NCBI RefSeq assembly: GCF_902833145.1
Contig: NZ_CADFEN010000005.1
Span: forward strand, 372,001-436,000
Direction: 5' to 3'
DNA: 64,000 nt
Origin: Burkholderia sp. BCC0506
GTDB lineage: Bacteria > Pseudomonadota > Gammaproteobacteria > Burkholderiales > Burkholderiaceae
Translations under genes and position numbers: made by a program
Notes under the pieces: generated by a model
What the model saw: only the letters and a program-made list of their open reading frames with translations
Told to the model about the DNA's origin: nothing
The model's database searches: none
Shown: in pieces, positions 9,634 through 21,900 of the stretch
How the letters are laid out: each line of letters opens with the position of its first letter
Numbering within the stretch: position 1 is the first letter of the stretch

Positions 9634-10143
9634 TTAGCTGCCCGACGCACTTTCGCGCAGCTCGCGCACCTGCTCGACACGTTCATGCACGGCGGCCGAC
9701 GCGACCGGCCCTGCCTTGAGCAAGACGCGATCCACGGTAATCGGCTGCAGGTCATTCCTGTCGACGACCACGGACTCCAACACCCGACCGCTCTCCCGAT
9801 CGATCTGCTGAACCGCGACACCGTCGTTGACGAGGTACTTGCTCCCCCAATCGAACAGCACGACCAGCAGCGGGAACAGGTCGATGCCCATCTGCGTCAG
9901 CACGTACTCGTAACGCGCGGGCCGCGTCATGTAGCGCCGGCGTTCCAGCAGGCCCTGATCGACCAGGCGTTTCAATCTGCGCGTCAGCGTATTGGTTGCA
10001 ATCCCGACACTGCGCTGGAATTCGTCGAAGCGTGTGCACCCCTGCAACGCATCCCGCAGGATCAGGAGCGTCCACGATTCGCCGATGCAGTCGAGTGCGC
10101 GCGCGGTCGGGCACTCCATCGATTTAAAGCTGGTCGTTCTCAT
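9634..10143 (-). CDS. HxlR-family winged-helix regulator
   Basis: A 169-residue DNA-binding protein with the DUF24/HxlR fold: CPTARALDCIGESWTLLILRDAL, then FDEFQRSVGIATNTLTRRLKRL and LTQMGIDLFPLLVVLFDWG. The ATG at 10143 is chosen because the family similarity starts just after it. Two Cys (residues 11 and 17) lie in the N-terminal helix where redox- or electrophile-sensing HxlR proteins carry their sensor Cys; this is suggestive only. A GTTACTT/AAGTAAC dyad lies directly upstream, consistent with autoregulation. It is separated from fabF by 106 bp containing a strong hairpin, so it may have its own promoter. Confidence 0.88.
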   Translation of the reverse strand: MRTTSFKSMECPTARALDCIGESWTLLILRDALQGCTRFDEFQRSVGIATNTLTRRLKRLVDQGLLERRRYMTRPARYEYVLTQMGIDLFPLLVVLFDWGSKYLVNDGVAVQQIDRESGRVLESVVVDRNDLQPITVDRVLLKAGPVASAAVHERVEQVRELRESASGS

Positions 10144-10161
10144 GGCGTGAAGGCTAACATC

Positions 10162-10184
10162 GTTACTTCTAATATGCAAGTAAC
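10162..10184 (-). promoter_or_regulatory. Operator-like dyad upstream of the HxlR gene
   Basis: GTTACTT (10162-10168) and AAGTAAC (10178-10184) form perfect 7-bp arms with a 9-bp spacer, ending 18 bp before the ATG at 10143. Size and position fit an autoregulatory HxlR site; that it binds this HxlR is inference. Confidence 0.5.
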
Positions 10185-10209
10185 TATCTGGACGGATGCC
10201 CTGTGGCGT

Positions 10210-10247
10210 CAAGGGCATGCCGGACGGGCGTGTCCGGCACGCCCTTG
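10210..10247 (-). terminator. Strong hairpin just after fabF
   Basis: Arms CAAGGGC-a-TGCCGGAC and GTCCGGCA-c-GCCCTTG pair over 15 bp with one mismatch and a 6-base loop. It starts 3 bases after the fabF stop in the direction of transcription. There is no U-run, so it may be a factor-dependent terminator or an RNA-stabilising stem. Confidence 0.5.
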
Positions 10248-10249
10248 GA

Positions 10250-11566
10250 TCAGGCGTCTGCCGGCGGAGGGCCGAATATCAGCGCGGCGTTCGTTCCGCC
10301 GAAGCCGAAGGAATTCGACAGCGTGTAACGCACCGGCCGCGACTTGCTGCGGTTCGGCACCAGATCGAGGCCGTCGCATTCGGGGGCCGGGCGATCGAGG
10401 TTGATCGTCGGCGGTGCGACCTGGTCGCGGAGCGCCAGCAGCGCGAACACCGCTTCGACGCTGCCGGCGGCGCCGAGCAGGTGCCCGGTCGACGCCTTCG
10501 TGGCGGACACCGACGCACCACCGAACAGATGCTCGCCAAACACGCGTTTCAGCGCGGCGATCTCGGCCAGATCGCCGGCGGGCGTCGACGTCGAATGCGC
10601 ATTGATGTAGTCGATGGCGTCCGGCTCGATGCGCGCACGCTTGAGGGCGGCAAGCATCGCGCGGGCCGCGCCGTCGCCATCGTCCGGCGGAGCGACGATG
10701 TGATAAGCGTCGCCCGACATGCCGTAACCGATCACTTCCGCGTAGATCCGGGCGCCGCGCGCCAGCGCATGCCCGTATTCCTCGAGGACGACCATGCCGC
10801 TGCCCTCACCCATCACGAAGCCGTCGCGGTCGGTATCCCACGGCCGCGACGCACGCTCCGGCGTGTCGTTGAAGCCCGTGGACAGCGCTTTCGCAGCGGC
10901 AAAACCGGCGATCCCGACCTCGCACACGGCGGCCTCCGCGCCCCCCGCGATCATCACGTCCGCGTCGTCGAGCGCGATCAGGCGCGCCGCATCGCCGATC
11001 GCATGGGCACCGGATGCGCATGCCGTGACCGTTGCGTGCGTCGGGCCGCGAAAGCCGTACTTGATCGAAATCTGGCCGGCGGCCAGGTTGATCAGGTTCG
11101 ACGGAATGAAGAACGGCGACAGCCGCTTGCCGGGCGCGCGCTCGATTTGTCGCGATCCAGCCTCGATGCCCGGCAGGCCGCCGATACCGGCACCGACCAT
11201 GACACCGGTGCGATTCTGCAGCGCCCGGTCGTCCGGATGCCATTGTGCGTCGTCGAGCGCTTCCGTGGCGGCCGCGATCGCATAGACGATGAACGGATCC
11301 ATTTTCTTGCCTTCCTTCGCCTCGACCCATTCGGTCGCATCGAAGCCGCCGTCGCGCGCATTGCCGGCGGGAATCAGCCCGGCGATCTTGCAAGGCAGAT
11401 TCGACGTGTCGAAGCGATCGATGGTCGTGATGCCGCTTCGACCGGCGAGCAGGTTCCGCCACGAGTGTTCGACACCGACGCCGAGCGGAGTCACGAGGCC
11501 GAGCCCCGTCACGACGACGCGCCGCAATCCCAGCGGATGAGGCAGTTGGGGAGTGATGGCATTCAT
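10250..11566 (-). CDS. FabF-type beta-ketoacyl-ACP synthase II inside the cluster
   Basis: Condensing enzyme of 438 residues that extends acyl-ACP with malonyl-ACP in type II fatty-acid synthesis. The triad is complete: Cys183 (TACASGAHA), His324 (NAHSTSTPAGD) and His362 (KASTGHLLGAAG), with Lys357. The usual Gly after the first active His (NAHGT) is Ser325 here. The start at 11566 follows GGAG. It lies between the exporter and the regulators, away from any acp, fabG or fabD gene, so it is a cluster-borne extra copy rather than the housekeeping fab operon gene. It could prime or extend the polyketide, or act as a resistant target copy. Confidence 0.92.
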   Translation of the reverse strand: MNAITPQLPHPLGLRRVVVTGLGLVTPLGVGVEHSWRNLLAGRSGITTIDRFDTSNLPCKIAGLIPAGNARDGGFDATEWVEAKEGKKMDPFIVYAIAAATEALDDAQWHPDDRALQNRTGVMVGAGIGGLPGIEAGSRQIERAPGKRLSPFFIPSNLINLAAGQISIKYGFRGPTHATVTACASGAHAIGDAARLIALDDADVMIAGGAEAAVCEVGIAGFAAAKALSTGFNDTPERASRPWDTDRDGFVMGEGSGMVVLEEYGHALARGARIYAEVIGYGMSGDAYHIVAPPDDGDGAARAMLAALKRARIEPDAIDYINAHSTSTPAGDLAEIAALKRVFGEHLFGGASVSATKASTGHLLGAAGSVEAVFALLALRDQVAPPTINLDRPAPECDGLDLVPNRSKSRPVRYTLSNSFGFGGTNAALIFGPPPADA

Positions 11567-11609
11567 TGAATTCTCCAGTTGGTTCGCGGTGAATAACCTT
11601 GGCGCGGGC

Positions 11610-12848
11610 TCATCGGCTAACCTCAAGTTCGACCGCCTGGTTGCAGAAGCGACCGCCCAGCACACACGCCGACACGAGCACCAGCGCGGACGTTGCGACC
11701 GGGAGGACGATCGAGTGCGGCTGCAACAACGAGGTCACGATCGGGGCCACGCCCCAGGCAAGCGCATTGATCGACGATACGACGCCCAGCACCTGCCCCT
11801 GGTCGTCGGCAGTCGCGCGGTTCGACGCGATGCTGAGCAGCGTGACATAGCAGTTGGATACGGCGAGCGCGAGCAGCGGCACGGCCGCCCAGAGGCTGAC
11901 GGGGGCGTCGACCATCATCACCAGTGCGATCAGGACCGGTTGCGCGATCAGGCTGCCCATGAGGTTCTGTCGCGGTGAAAACGCCTTCGCCAGTGCGGGA
12001 ATGATGAACAGCAGCGACACGGCGAAGCAGGCCGAGTAAAACGACAGCAACATCGCTTCCCAGAACGCGTCGAATCCATACCGCAACAGGGAAAAGGCCG
12101 ACATGTAGTTGAAGAAGATGTAGTAGCCGGTCAGGAACACCGCGAGGATGATGAGCGGCGTACGGAGTACCGGCGAGGCCGCATTCGCGACGATGCGCCG
12201 CCATGCGCCGGTGCGTCGCGCAGGCGTGGTGCCGTCGTGTGCGCGACGATCGGAGAAGAACGCGATCACGAACGCAAGCGTGAGCGCCGCCAGGGCAGCA
12301 CCGATGACGAACGGCAGCGCGACGCCGAACGCACCGCCGCCCGTGCCGGAAAACACCCCACCGATGACCGGCCCGATCGCGAATCCCACGCCGTTCGCCG
12401 CAGTGATCATGCTGAGGTTGCCGGCTTTCGTGTCGGGCGTGCTGATGTCGATGACGGCCGCCTGCGCAACCGGCAGGCTCGCGGCGGTCAGGCCGCAGAT
12501 CGCGCGGCCGACGAGCACCCCCCACAGACTGCCGGCGTACACGCCGGCAGCGGTGCCGAGCATGCCGAGCGCGTTGCCGCCCAGGCACAGCAGCAACACC
12601 CGTTTGCGGCCGTACCGATCGGACATGTCGCCGAGCAGCGGCGACGCGGCGAACATGGCCAGCGGATAGAGCGCCAGCACGATGCCGTAGATCTGATAGC
12701 GCGTAGCCTCGCTCACCGACGCTGCAAACAGGCCGGTTTCGTTGTTGAGCAGCATCGGCGTCAGCGCGGGAAACACGATGCCGATGCCGGCGGCATCGAC
12801 AAAGATGGTCAGGAACAGCGAGGCAATGGCAAGTTTGGATGTCTTCAT
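11610..12848 (-). CDS. MFS drug-efflux-type transporter
   Basis: A 412-residue inner-membrane antiporter with about 12 hydrophobic segments. It shows TetA-like motif A between TM2 and TM3 (GDMSDRYGRKRVLL), an Asp in TM1 (FVDAAGIGIVFPAL) and motif-C-like glycines in TM5 (GVGFAIGPVIGGVFSG). It starts 52 bp after the PKS-NRPS gene and 43 bp before fabF in the same direction, so it is probably the exporter or self-protection pump for the cluster product. Confidence 0.9.
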   Translation of the reverse strand: MKTSKLAIASLFLTIFVDAAGIGIVFPALTPMLLNNETGLFAASVSEATRYQIYGIVLALYPLAMFAASPLLGDMSDRYGRKRVLLLCLGGNALGMLGTAAGVYAGSLWGVLVGRAICGLTAASLPVAQAAVIDISTPDTKAGNLSMITAANGVGFAIGPVIGGVFSGTGGGAFGVALPFVIGAALAALTLAFVIAFFSDRRAHDGTTPARRTGAWRRIVANAASPVLRTPLIILAVFLTGYYIFFNYMSAFSLLRYGFDAFWEAMLLSFYSACFAVSLLFIIPALAKAFSPRQNLMGSLIAQPVLIALVMMVDAPVSLWAAVPLLALAVSNCYVTLLSIASNRATADDQGQVLGVVSSINALAWGVAPIVTSLLQPHSIVLPVATSALVLVSACVLGGRFCNQAVELEVSR

Positions 12849-12900
12849 GGTCAGCGTGCGGACGGACGGGCAACCGTCCGTCCGGGTTCAGGGAAAGGGA

Positions 12901-15900
12901 TCAAAGCGCCGCGAGCCGGTCCAGGCAAGCTGCGGTCGTGGCGAGCAGCCAGTTGCCCGAGTCGTCGGCGGCCGGCATTTCCAGCCGGCCGAGTTCGTCG
13001 AGATACGCGGCATGTTCGACGGGTCGCCCGCTACCCACGCCGTCGCCGAGCGCGCTGTACAGCGGCAACATCCTGAAGAACGGATCGGATTCGGGCGTTT
13101 CGTCGCGGGCGCGGGCCACCCATTCGGCGGCCGGTATCCCGCGCAGCGTCGACCCGTTGCGCAGCCGCGCCACGATCGCGCGAAAATCCAGATCGTCGAT
13201 ATGGACATTGCGCACGGCCGACATCATGGTGACCTTGCTGCGACGGACGATGTAGCGCGCCACGTGTTCCGTCGGCATGACCGGCACCGCAACGGGAAGA
13301 TCCGGGTAAGCGCCCATCGCCACGCACTTATTGCTGAACGCGACGAAATGGTTCTGCCGTTTCAGGTTCGGATCGCGGTCGTCGATCAGCAACGGCAGCC
13401 GATAGATCGACGTGGGATAGCCGTGCAGTACCGATTGCGCGAAGCAGGCTTCCGCCACGAACTTCGAGCGTTCGTAACCCGACGACAACGCGCGGATCGC
13501 CGCGTGGTCGAGCCATTGTTCCGGCAGCGATCCCAGCTCCGTGTACTGCGTCGAAATGTAGTGCACGTGGGCGACTTTCGCGGCCGACGCAAACGCCAGG
13601 ACGTGCCGGCTCGCGCCGACGTTGCCCTCGCGCATGAATGCGTAGTCGGCCGCGTGATTGACGTGCGCCGCGCAATGCATGACCTGCGTGACATGGGTCA
13701 GCAACTGCGCATGGCTGTCGTCGTCCATGCCGAACCGCGGCAAGGTTGCGTCGCCGCGGCAGATCCGGACACGCGCGACGGGCAGCGCGCCGCCGAACAT
13801 GGCACGGTAGCGGGCGTCGAGACGCGCGCGCGCGTCGGCGTCGTCGTTGCCGCGCACCAGCACGTAGACGTCCGCGTGCGTTTCCTCGAGCAGCATCCGC
13901 AGGAGCCAGGCGCCGAGGTGCCCGGTCGCGCCGGTCAGCAGATAGGCGTCCGTCGCCTTCGCCGCCGTCCCCGTGAATGCCGGCAGCGTCGCGGCGGCCG
14001 CCAGATCCGACGCATACGGCGCATCCTCCTGCCGGTTGACGGCGTCGTTCGTCGTCGTCGCCCCGTCGGGCCGGTGCGCACATGCGGCAAGGAAACCGTC
14101 GATCGTCGGGTTGGTCAGGAAGCGGCTGAAGTCGACCTTCAGCGCGAGCTCGCGTTCGGCGGCGAGGACCATGCGCGTCAACGACAGCGAATCGCCGCCG
14201 AGCTGGAAGAAGTTCTCGCGGGTCCCGATCGAGGCCAGGTCGAGCTGCGTCTTCCATAGCGTGCACAAGGCCGCCTGTTCCGGCGACAACGCCTCCGCCG
14301 CGTCGGCGGGACGCCGTGCATCGGCGTCCTGCTCGATCCGGGCCAGTACGCGCTCCGTGAGCGCCTTCCGGTCGACCTTGCCGCTGCTGTTCGACGGAAA
14401 TGCGTCGAACTGCATCAGGCGCCACGGCACCATGTAATCCGGCAACCGCGCTTTCGCACCGGCCAACACGGCAGGCTCGTCGAACCCGTCCGCAATGACG
14501 CAGCCGACGATCTGCCGTCCGACTGACGAGGCGGCGCCGACATCGACCACGAGTGCGCTCGCGTGACGGACGCCCGGGTGCGACATCAGCACGTGTTCGA
14601 TCTCGCCCAGCTCGATCAGCAGCCCGCGCAGCTTCACGCGGAAATCGTTGCGACCGATGTAGTCGAGTTCGCCGTCGCGCCGCCATTTGACGATGTCGCC
14701 GGTGCGGTACATGCGCGTCGCATCGTCCTGATACGGATTGGCGGAGAACGCGTCGGGCGCCTTGAGCGTGCCGATGTAGCCGCGCGCCACGCCGCTGCCG
14801 CCGAGGTACAACTCGCCGGGCACGCCAGGCGGCACCGGGCGGCCGCGTGCGTCCAGCACCCAGCAGTGCACGCCGTCGCATGCGAGGCCGATCGATGCGC
14901 CCGGCCCGTCGGGTACCCGGGTGCATGCATGATGCGTCGCATAGATCGTCACTTCCGTCGGCCCGTACAGGTTGTTGAGCGTCGTGGTCGTGCCCGATTC
15001 GAGCCACGCGCGCACCACGGGCTGCATCAAGGCCTCTCCGACCGAAATCACGTGGCGCAGCGCCGGGCATCGGGTGAGCGGCTCGAGCAGCAGGTTCAGC
15101 AGCGACGGCACGGTGCTCATCATGGTCACGTCGTGGCGTACGCACACGGCGGCGTGGCCGGCCGGCCCGTCCGTTTCGTCCATCAGCACGACGACCCCGC
15201 CCGTCATCAGCGGCAGGCAGAATTCGGGCACCGAGATATCGAACGTCAGAACCGTCCCTTGCAGGAACCGGTCGCTCGCCGAGAAGCCGAAATGGCGCTC
15301 CATCCAGCGCAGGCGCTGGGTCAGGCCCAGATGCTCGACCAGCACGCCCTTCGGATTGCCGGTGCTGCCGGAAGTGAACAGCACGTAAGCGAGCTTGCCG
15401 CCGCGATCGGCGTAGTCGCCGTTCGGTTCCAGTCGAGCGTGATGCTGCACGCGGCCGGCTTGCACGACGTCGCAGTCGATCGCGGTGTGGTCCGCGCGAA
15501 GCACGACGTCGCACAGCCCCAGCGCGTCGCGCTCGGCGAGCGCCTGCCGCACGTCGTCGGACAGCCGGTGCCGTTGCGTCAACACCATTGCGCAGCGGGC
15601 CGTGTCGATCATGTAGCCCGTGCGCGCCGCCGGATGCTTCAGGTCGAGTGCGACGTACGCGGCAGCGCATTTCCAGATCGCGAGGATCGCGATGATGGAT
15701 TCCGGGCACCCGAAACGCGGCATCAGGATGCCGACGGTCGTCTCGCTGCCGACGCCCTGGCGGTGCAGCGTATCGGCCACCGTATCGGCCAGCGCGTTCA
15801 ATTCACGATAGGTCAGCCGTCGTTCGCCCCATTCGATGGCGACCGCGTCCGGCGTCTCTTGCGCGCGCCGTGCGAACTGCTCGTGCACGCATGCCGTGTC

Positions 15901-18900
15901 GCCCGGATCGACATCCCGCATGTCGCGCGGAACCGGGCCGCGCCCGGATGCCAGCAACTGCAGTTGGTCGGCCGGCAGCATCGTGATCGAGCCCACTTCG
16001 CGTTCGGCATGACCGGGGTCGGACAACGCAACCAGCAGCGTCGCGTAATGCTCCGCAATCTGTTCGACCGTCGCGTGGTCGAACACGGCATCGGCGTACT
16101 TGAGGTCGATCGCCCAATCGTGCTGACGTTGCGTCACCCACGCACTCAGGTCGAATTGCGCTTCCTGCTGCGTGATGTCGAGCGGTGTCGCGTCGCACTG
16201 GGCACCGACGTCAACCACCATCTCGGAGGCATCGAAGTAGTTGAAATACGTCTGGAACAGCCCGGCCGAACGGCTGGCGGAACGCAGGCGTTCGTCGCGC
16301 ATCAACAGCGCGAGCGGGACGTCCTGGTAATCGACCAACTCGAATAGTGCACGCCGGACCCGGTCGACCGCCGCCGTGACGGTCTGGTTTTCGTCGACTT
16401 CGCTGACGAGCGGCAGCACGTTGACGAAATGGCCAACCGTGTTGCGCCAGCGTTGTGCCGAACGACCGTTGAACGCGACGCCCGTGATCACGCGATTCTG
16501 GTTCGAGTATCGCGCGAGCAGCAACAGCCATGTGGCAAGGTGCACGGCCGCGCGCCGTCCGCCCGGCATCGCGTTGAGCTGATCGGCCAGGCGCCGCGAC
16601 ACCGGTACGCGCACCGTGCCGCCGGTCTTCACGCCCTGCTCCGTGCGCACCCGATCCACCGGCAGGTCGACGCTGACGGGTACGCCGTCGCCGTCGATGA
16701 TCCGCTCGACGAAGAATGCGCGTGCGGCCGTCAGGGTCGTCGCATCGAGTGCCCGTTGCGTGGCCACGAAGTCGCGATAGGGTGCATCGGAGTCGACCAG
16801 CGGTGCCGTGGTGCCGCACATCGCCTGAAGAAGCTGGACGCCCACGATGAAAATGGTCGCGGCATCCATCACGAGGTGATTCGACGTCACGACCAGATAC
16901 CATTCGCGCGGCGACACGCGCAGCACGTTCACGCGCGTCGCGAAGTCGGTCGCGAGGTCGGGCGACGCGGCCAGCAACGCCTGGATCCGGGCGTCGACGT
17001 CGACACCCGATGCGGCGTCCTCGGTCGCGATCGCACAACGCGAGAGCGTTTCGTCAAGCGAATGAATGACGTATCCCGGCTCGCGCTCGACTTCGTCGAA
17101 CGTCGCGCGCAGCAATTCGTGTTCGCCAAGCAGCTCGCGCCATCGCGCCGCCAGCCGATCCAGGTCGAGCCCCTCGCCGGCCACGCGCCAGCCGACTGCG
17201 CAGTTGTAGGCGCGGCTGTCGCGGTGGCGGATCTGCTCGTACCAGATCGCAAACTGATTGTACGAGAGCGGTACGCGGGCCGGTGCACCGCCCTCCTTCA
17301 CGGGCGCGGCCTCGGCGTGAGCCGTCGCCGTGGCCTGGCTCATCGACTCCACCAGCCGGTCATGGATATCCGCGACAGTCGCGCTGTCGAAGAACAGGCT
17401 CGCGGGCAGGCTCAGCCCGAGTCGCCCCTGCAGTTCGCTGCGAATCCGGATCGTGCCGACCGAATCGAGCCCGAGTTCGTCCAGCGTCGACGTCCTGGCA
17501 ATCTGGTGCGACGCATGGCCCGTTTCCGCGGCGATCAGCCCGGTCAGCAGCGCGAACGCGCCGTCGGCTGTCGTCGTGGCCGACGCCGGCCCGATCGCGG
17601 CCGCGGCTGCGTCGCGTGTCGCGACCGTGTCGCCCGCTCGTGCGGGCGCTTCCGGGACGACGCGATAAATCGCCAGATGCGCGCCGCGCCCGATGCGCGC
17701 CATCGCGGCGGTCAATGCCGCGCAGGCGGCTTGCGGGGCGAGCGGTTGCAGCCGTCGCAGCGAGCGCGACGGTGCGCGCGCCCCCACCCGCTTCAACATG
17801 CCGGTGTCCGCCCACGGCCCCCAGTCGACCACGATGGCCGGCAGGCCGAGCGAAGCACCGTGCGCGGCCAGCCGTTGCAGCCCCGCGTTCGCGATCGCAT
17901 ATGAAATCTGGCCCGGCGACTCGACCAACGACGCCAGCGACGAGAAATACACGATGAACCCGATCGAAGGCTGCCCGCACGCGTAGTCGTGGAGCACCGA
18001 CGCCCCGTGCAACTTGGCGCCGAGAACGGTGTCGAGCTGCGCCGCGTCGGTGTCCAGGATGTTCCGGTCGGCGGTCGCGCCGGCCAGGTGAAAAATGCCG
18101 TCCAGCGCGCCCGCATGGGCAGTCAGCCACGCACCGTCGACATCGGCGGCGGAGAGATCCGCGACGAGCAGTTGAATCGTCGCGCCGGACCGCTCGCGCA
18201 GGCCCGCAACCCATCGGTGATCCTCGTCGTCCGGCGTCAACGCGCGTCGGCGCATCAGGACGAGGTTCCGGCATCCGCAATCGTCGACAAGATGTTCGAC
18301 GAGATGTTTGCCCGCCCCGCCGAACGCGCCGGTCACGAGGTAGCGACCGTCGCTGCGCGGCTGCAGCGCGTTGTCGCCGTCGACTTCCGGCAGGCCGGCC
18401 ACGGTTTCGCGGCGCGCCAGCCCAGCGTCGTCGATACGCCATAGCGGTGTCGCGATGCGCCGCGACGTGATGCCCGGCTTGACGTCCCGTACCGCCAGGA
18501 TCGCGTCGACGACGCGATCGCCCGCGACGGCGACCTCGAGCTGTGCCGCGTCCAGCGCGGGCAGTTCGGCCTGCAAGTGAACCGCGAGCGCCTGCATCGT
18601 CGCCGCGCCCAGAACGTCCGGCGAGGCATGACCCGTCTCCGTCACGAGGCAGACCTGTAGCGGCTGTCCCGGCTGCCGGTCCGACACCGTCTCGATGCTG
18701 CGCCGCACGTCTCGAACGAAAGCGGCGACCGCGCCGTAGGACGCTGCACCGGACAGCCACGCGTGAGGCGCCCAGACGACGATCGTGCGTACTCGCGCGC
18801 CGTCCGCCTGCGGTGCGTCGATCAGCTTGCCGTCGCGATGCGACTCTCCCGGCAACGCGAGCAAGCGACTTGCCGCGCCGCGCGCGGCAAGGCCCTCGTG

Positions 18901-21900
18901 CCAGCGATCGGGCGCCGGTGCGTCCGCCGGTGCGAGCAACAGCCACGTTTCGCCGGCCAGCGATGCGCCGGCCGACAGTGCCGGGGCACCGTCGCGCACC
19001 CATTCGACCCGGAAGTGCACGTCATGGCGCTCGGCGGCGCTTGCCGACAGGCTCACGCAGGTCACGCCATGCAGTGTTGCAACGTCCCGGCCGGATTCGT
19101 CCTGGACGAGCACGTCGCCGACCAGCATCGTGTCGCTCGACTCCCGAAGCACGGCCCGGCAAGTCAGCGCCGACGACCAGCGCGCGTCCGGATCGATCCG
19201 GATCGACTCGAGCGCGACGGGGGCATAGGCGCTCTCCGGACGGCCTCGGCATACACCGAGCGACTGGAAGCACGTGTCGATGAACGCACTGTGACTGAGC
19301 GGCAGGGTCGGCTGCGCGTCCGGCGGTGCGATGCGGCAGCGTACCTCGGTGTCGCTGACGCGCTGGTAGGCGGCGATCCGCTGGAACAGCGGGCCGTACT
19401 GGACGCCCCGACGCGCATATTCGTCAAAGAACGCGTCCGGGCGCGCCCATTCGCCTGGCTGCTCGTCGAACCGGCCGCTCGACGGCGGCAGCGGCGCGTG
19501 ATCCGATACGACGTGCACGCGCGCCAGTTCGGCGTCGCCATCGTCCGGCAGTCGATAGACGATCGTGTAGCGGCCATCGTGCGCGGGACCGGTCACCTGG
19601 CAGGCCACCTCGTGCGTCGCCGCCGGATCGTCGAATGCGAGCGGCCGGCTGACCGTCAGATCGTCGAGCTGAATCATCGCGCCGGCAGGACCTTGGCGGG
19701 GCGCTCGCGCGATAGCCTGCATCGCGAGCGCGACACCTGTCGACAGGTAGAACGCGCCGGGCACGATCGCCCGGCCGTGAATCCGGTGCTGATTGATCCA
19801 GTCCAGCGCGGGCGTGCCGAGGTCGACCTGCAAGGTCGCGCGAAAGTCGATGCCCGACCAGACCGGCGCATCGCGCAGCGGCTGTGGCGGCGCGGCGCGG
19901 GTGCTCGCGCGGGAGACAGTGTGCGGCCACGAAGCCGGTTGCAGCAGCGTGTGGTCGAAACGATATTTCGGCAGGTCGACGAACGGCTCGGCGGCCCGCG
20001 CATCGTCGAATGCCTGCATGGCCTTCCGGATGTCCAGTGCGCCGCCTTCCGCGAGGCGTCCTGCAGCACGCAGGAACGTTTCGTCGTCGGCTCCGCGCCG
20101 GTCGATGCTGGGCAGGCACGCCAACCCGCGCTGTGCCGCCCGCGCGGTGGCCGCGACGAGGCCGCAGAGCACCGGACGCGGCCCGATTTCGAGCACCGCG
20201 TCGACGTCGTCGCCGACGAGCCCGGCGGCGGCTGCCGCGAAATCGACGGGCCGCACGATCTGTTCGGCCCAGTAGGCCGGCGAACCCGGCGCCGCTGCCA
20301 TTTGCACGGACCCGACCCACCCTTCGACGGAACTCACGAAGCGGACGGACGGTCGCGTCACCGCGACGTCGCTGGCCAGGAGACGCGCCGCATGCGCGGC
20401 GAATTCGTCTGCCGCGGATTGCATCAGCGGCGTATGAAATGCGCCCTGCGTGTCGAGCGGCAGGGTCGTCAGGCCTTGCCGCCGGGCATGCTCCGCGGCG
20501 GCCAGCACGGCCGCCTCGGACCCGGCGACCACGGTCGATTCCGGTGCGTTCAGCGCCGACAGCCACAGCGCGGCCGACGGCAGGCCCTGATTGACCTCGT
20601 CGATCAGCGCCTCGACGATCTGCCGCGGCGCAGCGATCGACAGCATCTTTCCGGGGCTGACCGTACACGCCCGCTCCATGGCATCGGCGCGCGCCAGCAC
20701 CAGGCGGGCCGCCGTGTCGAAGCCGAATGCGCCGGCGAACCACGCCGCCGCATATTCACCGACACTGTGCCCGAGCACGGCGTAGGGCCGGCACCCGAGT
20801 TCCTGCCAGAACCGCGCGAGTGCGCATTGCAGGACGAGCAGCGAGAGCTGGGACGTCCGCTGTTCGCGCACGAGCGGCTGCGCCGCGCCCGCAGCCTGCT
20901 CGGTGGCCAGCATGCGCGGCAGCAACGGCGTGCTCCAGCCGACGATGCTGTCGACGTGACCCGCGAATTCCGTGAGTAACGCGCGGAATCGCCGGTTGGC
21001 GTCGAACAGGCTTCGAGACATGCCGGCGTACTGGCTGCCTTGCCCGGTGAAGACCATCGCGACGCGCTGCAGCCGCGTCGTCGGGGCCGGTGCGGCGCAA
21101 CGCTCGCGCAACCGTTCGACCAGTTCGGTCGGGCTGCCGGCCGCGACCGCGATCGACGCATGCGGCCACACCTGGCGGTTCGCCAGCGCCGCGTCGCACA
21201 GTGCATGCAGGTCGATATCGGGCGATGCCTCGATCGCGTCCGCATAGGCGTCAGCCAGCGCCTGAACCGAGGCCGGCGTGCGGGCCGACAGGAACAGCAG
21301 GCTCGCGCCGCTCCGGCGCTCCGCCGCCGGCGTGGCCGCACGATGGGCGCGCGACTCGCCCAGCACGACGTGCGCGTTGGTGCCGCTCATGCCGAACGAG
21401 CTGACACCCGCGATCAGCCGCCCGTCCGGATCGCCTGGCTGCCAGCGCGTGGCGGTCGCAGGGATCACACCCTGGAAGCGTGCAAGCGGCAGATCCTCGC
21501 TGATATCGTCCGCCATGCAATGCGGCGCGAGTTGCCGCGCGGACACGCACAGAGCCGCCTTGATCAGGCTCGCGATCCCGGCGCTCCCCTCGCAATGGCC
21601 GATATTGGCCTTGACTGCCCCGAGATACAGCGGATGCATGCGCTTGCCGAACACGTCGGCGAGCGCCGACAGCTCGATTCGATCGCCGAGATCGGTACCG
21701 GTCCCGTGTGTTTCGACATAGGAGACGTCGGCCGGCGTCAGCGCGGCGCTCGACAGCGCGTCTTCGATCACGCGCCGCTGGGCGGCCTGCGAAGGCGCGG
21801 TGATTCCGTTGCTGCGGCCGTCGCTGTTCACGGCGCTGCCGAGCAGGTTCGCGTAAATCCGCTTGCCGGTGCGCACGGCGTCCGATTGGCGCATCAACAC

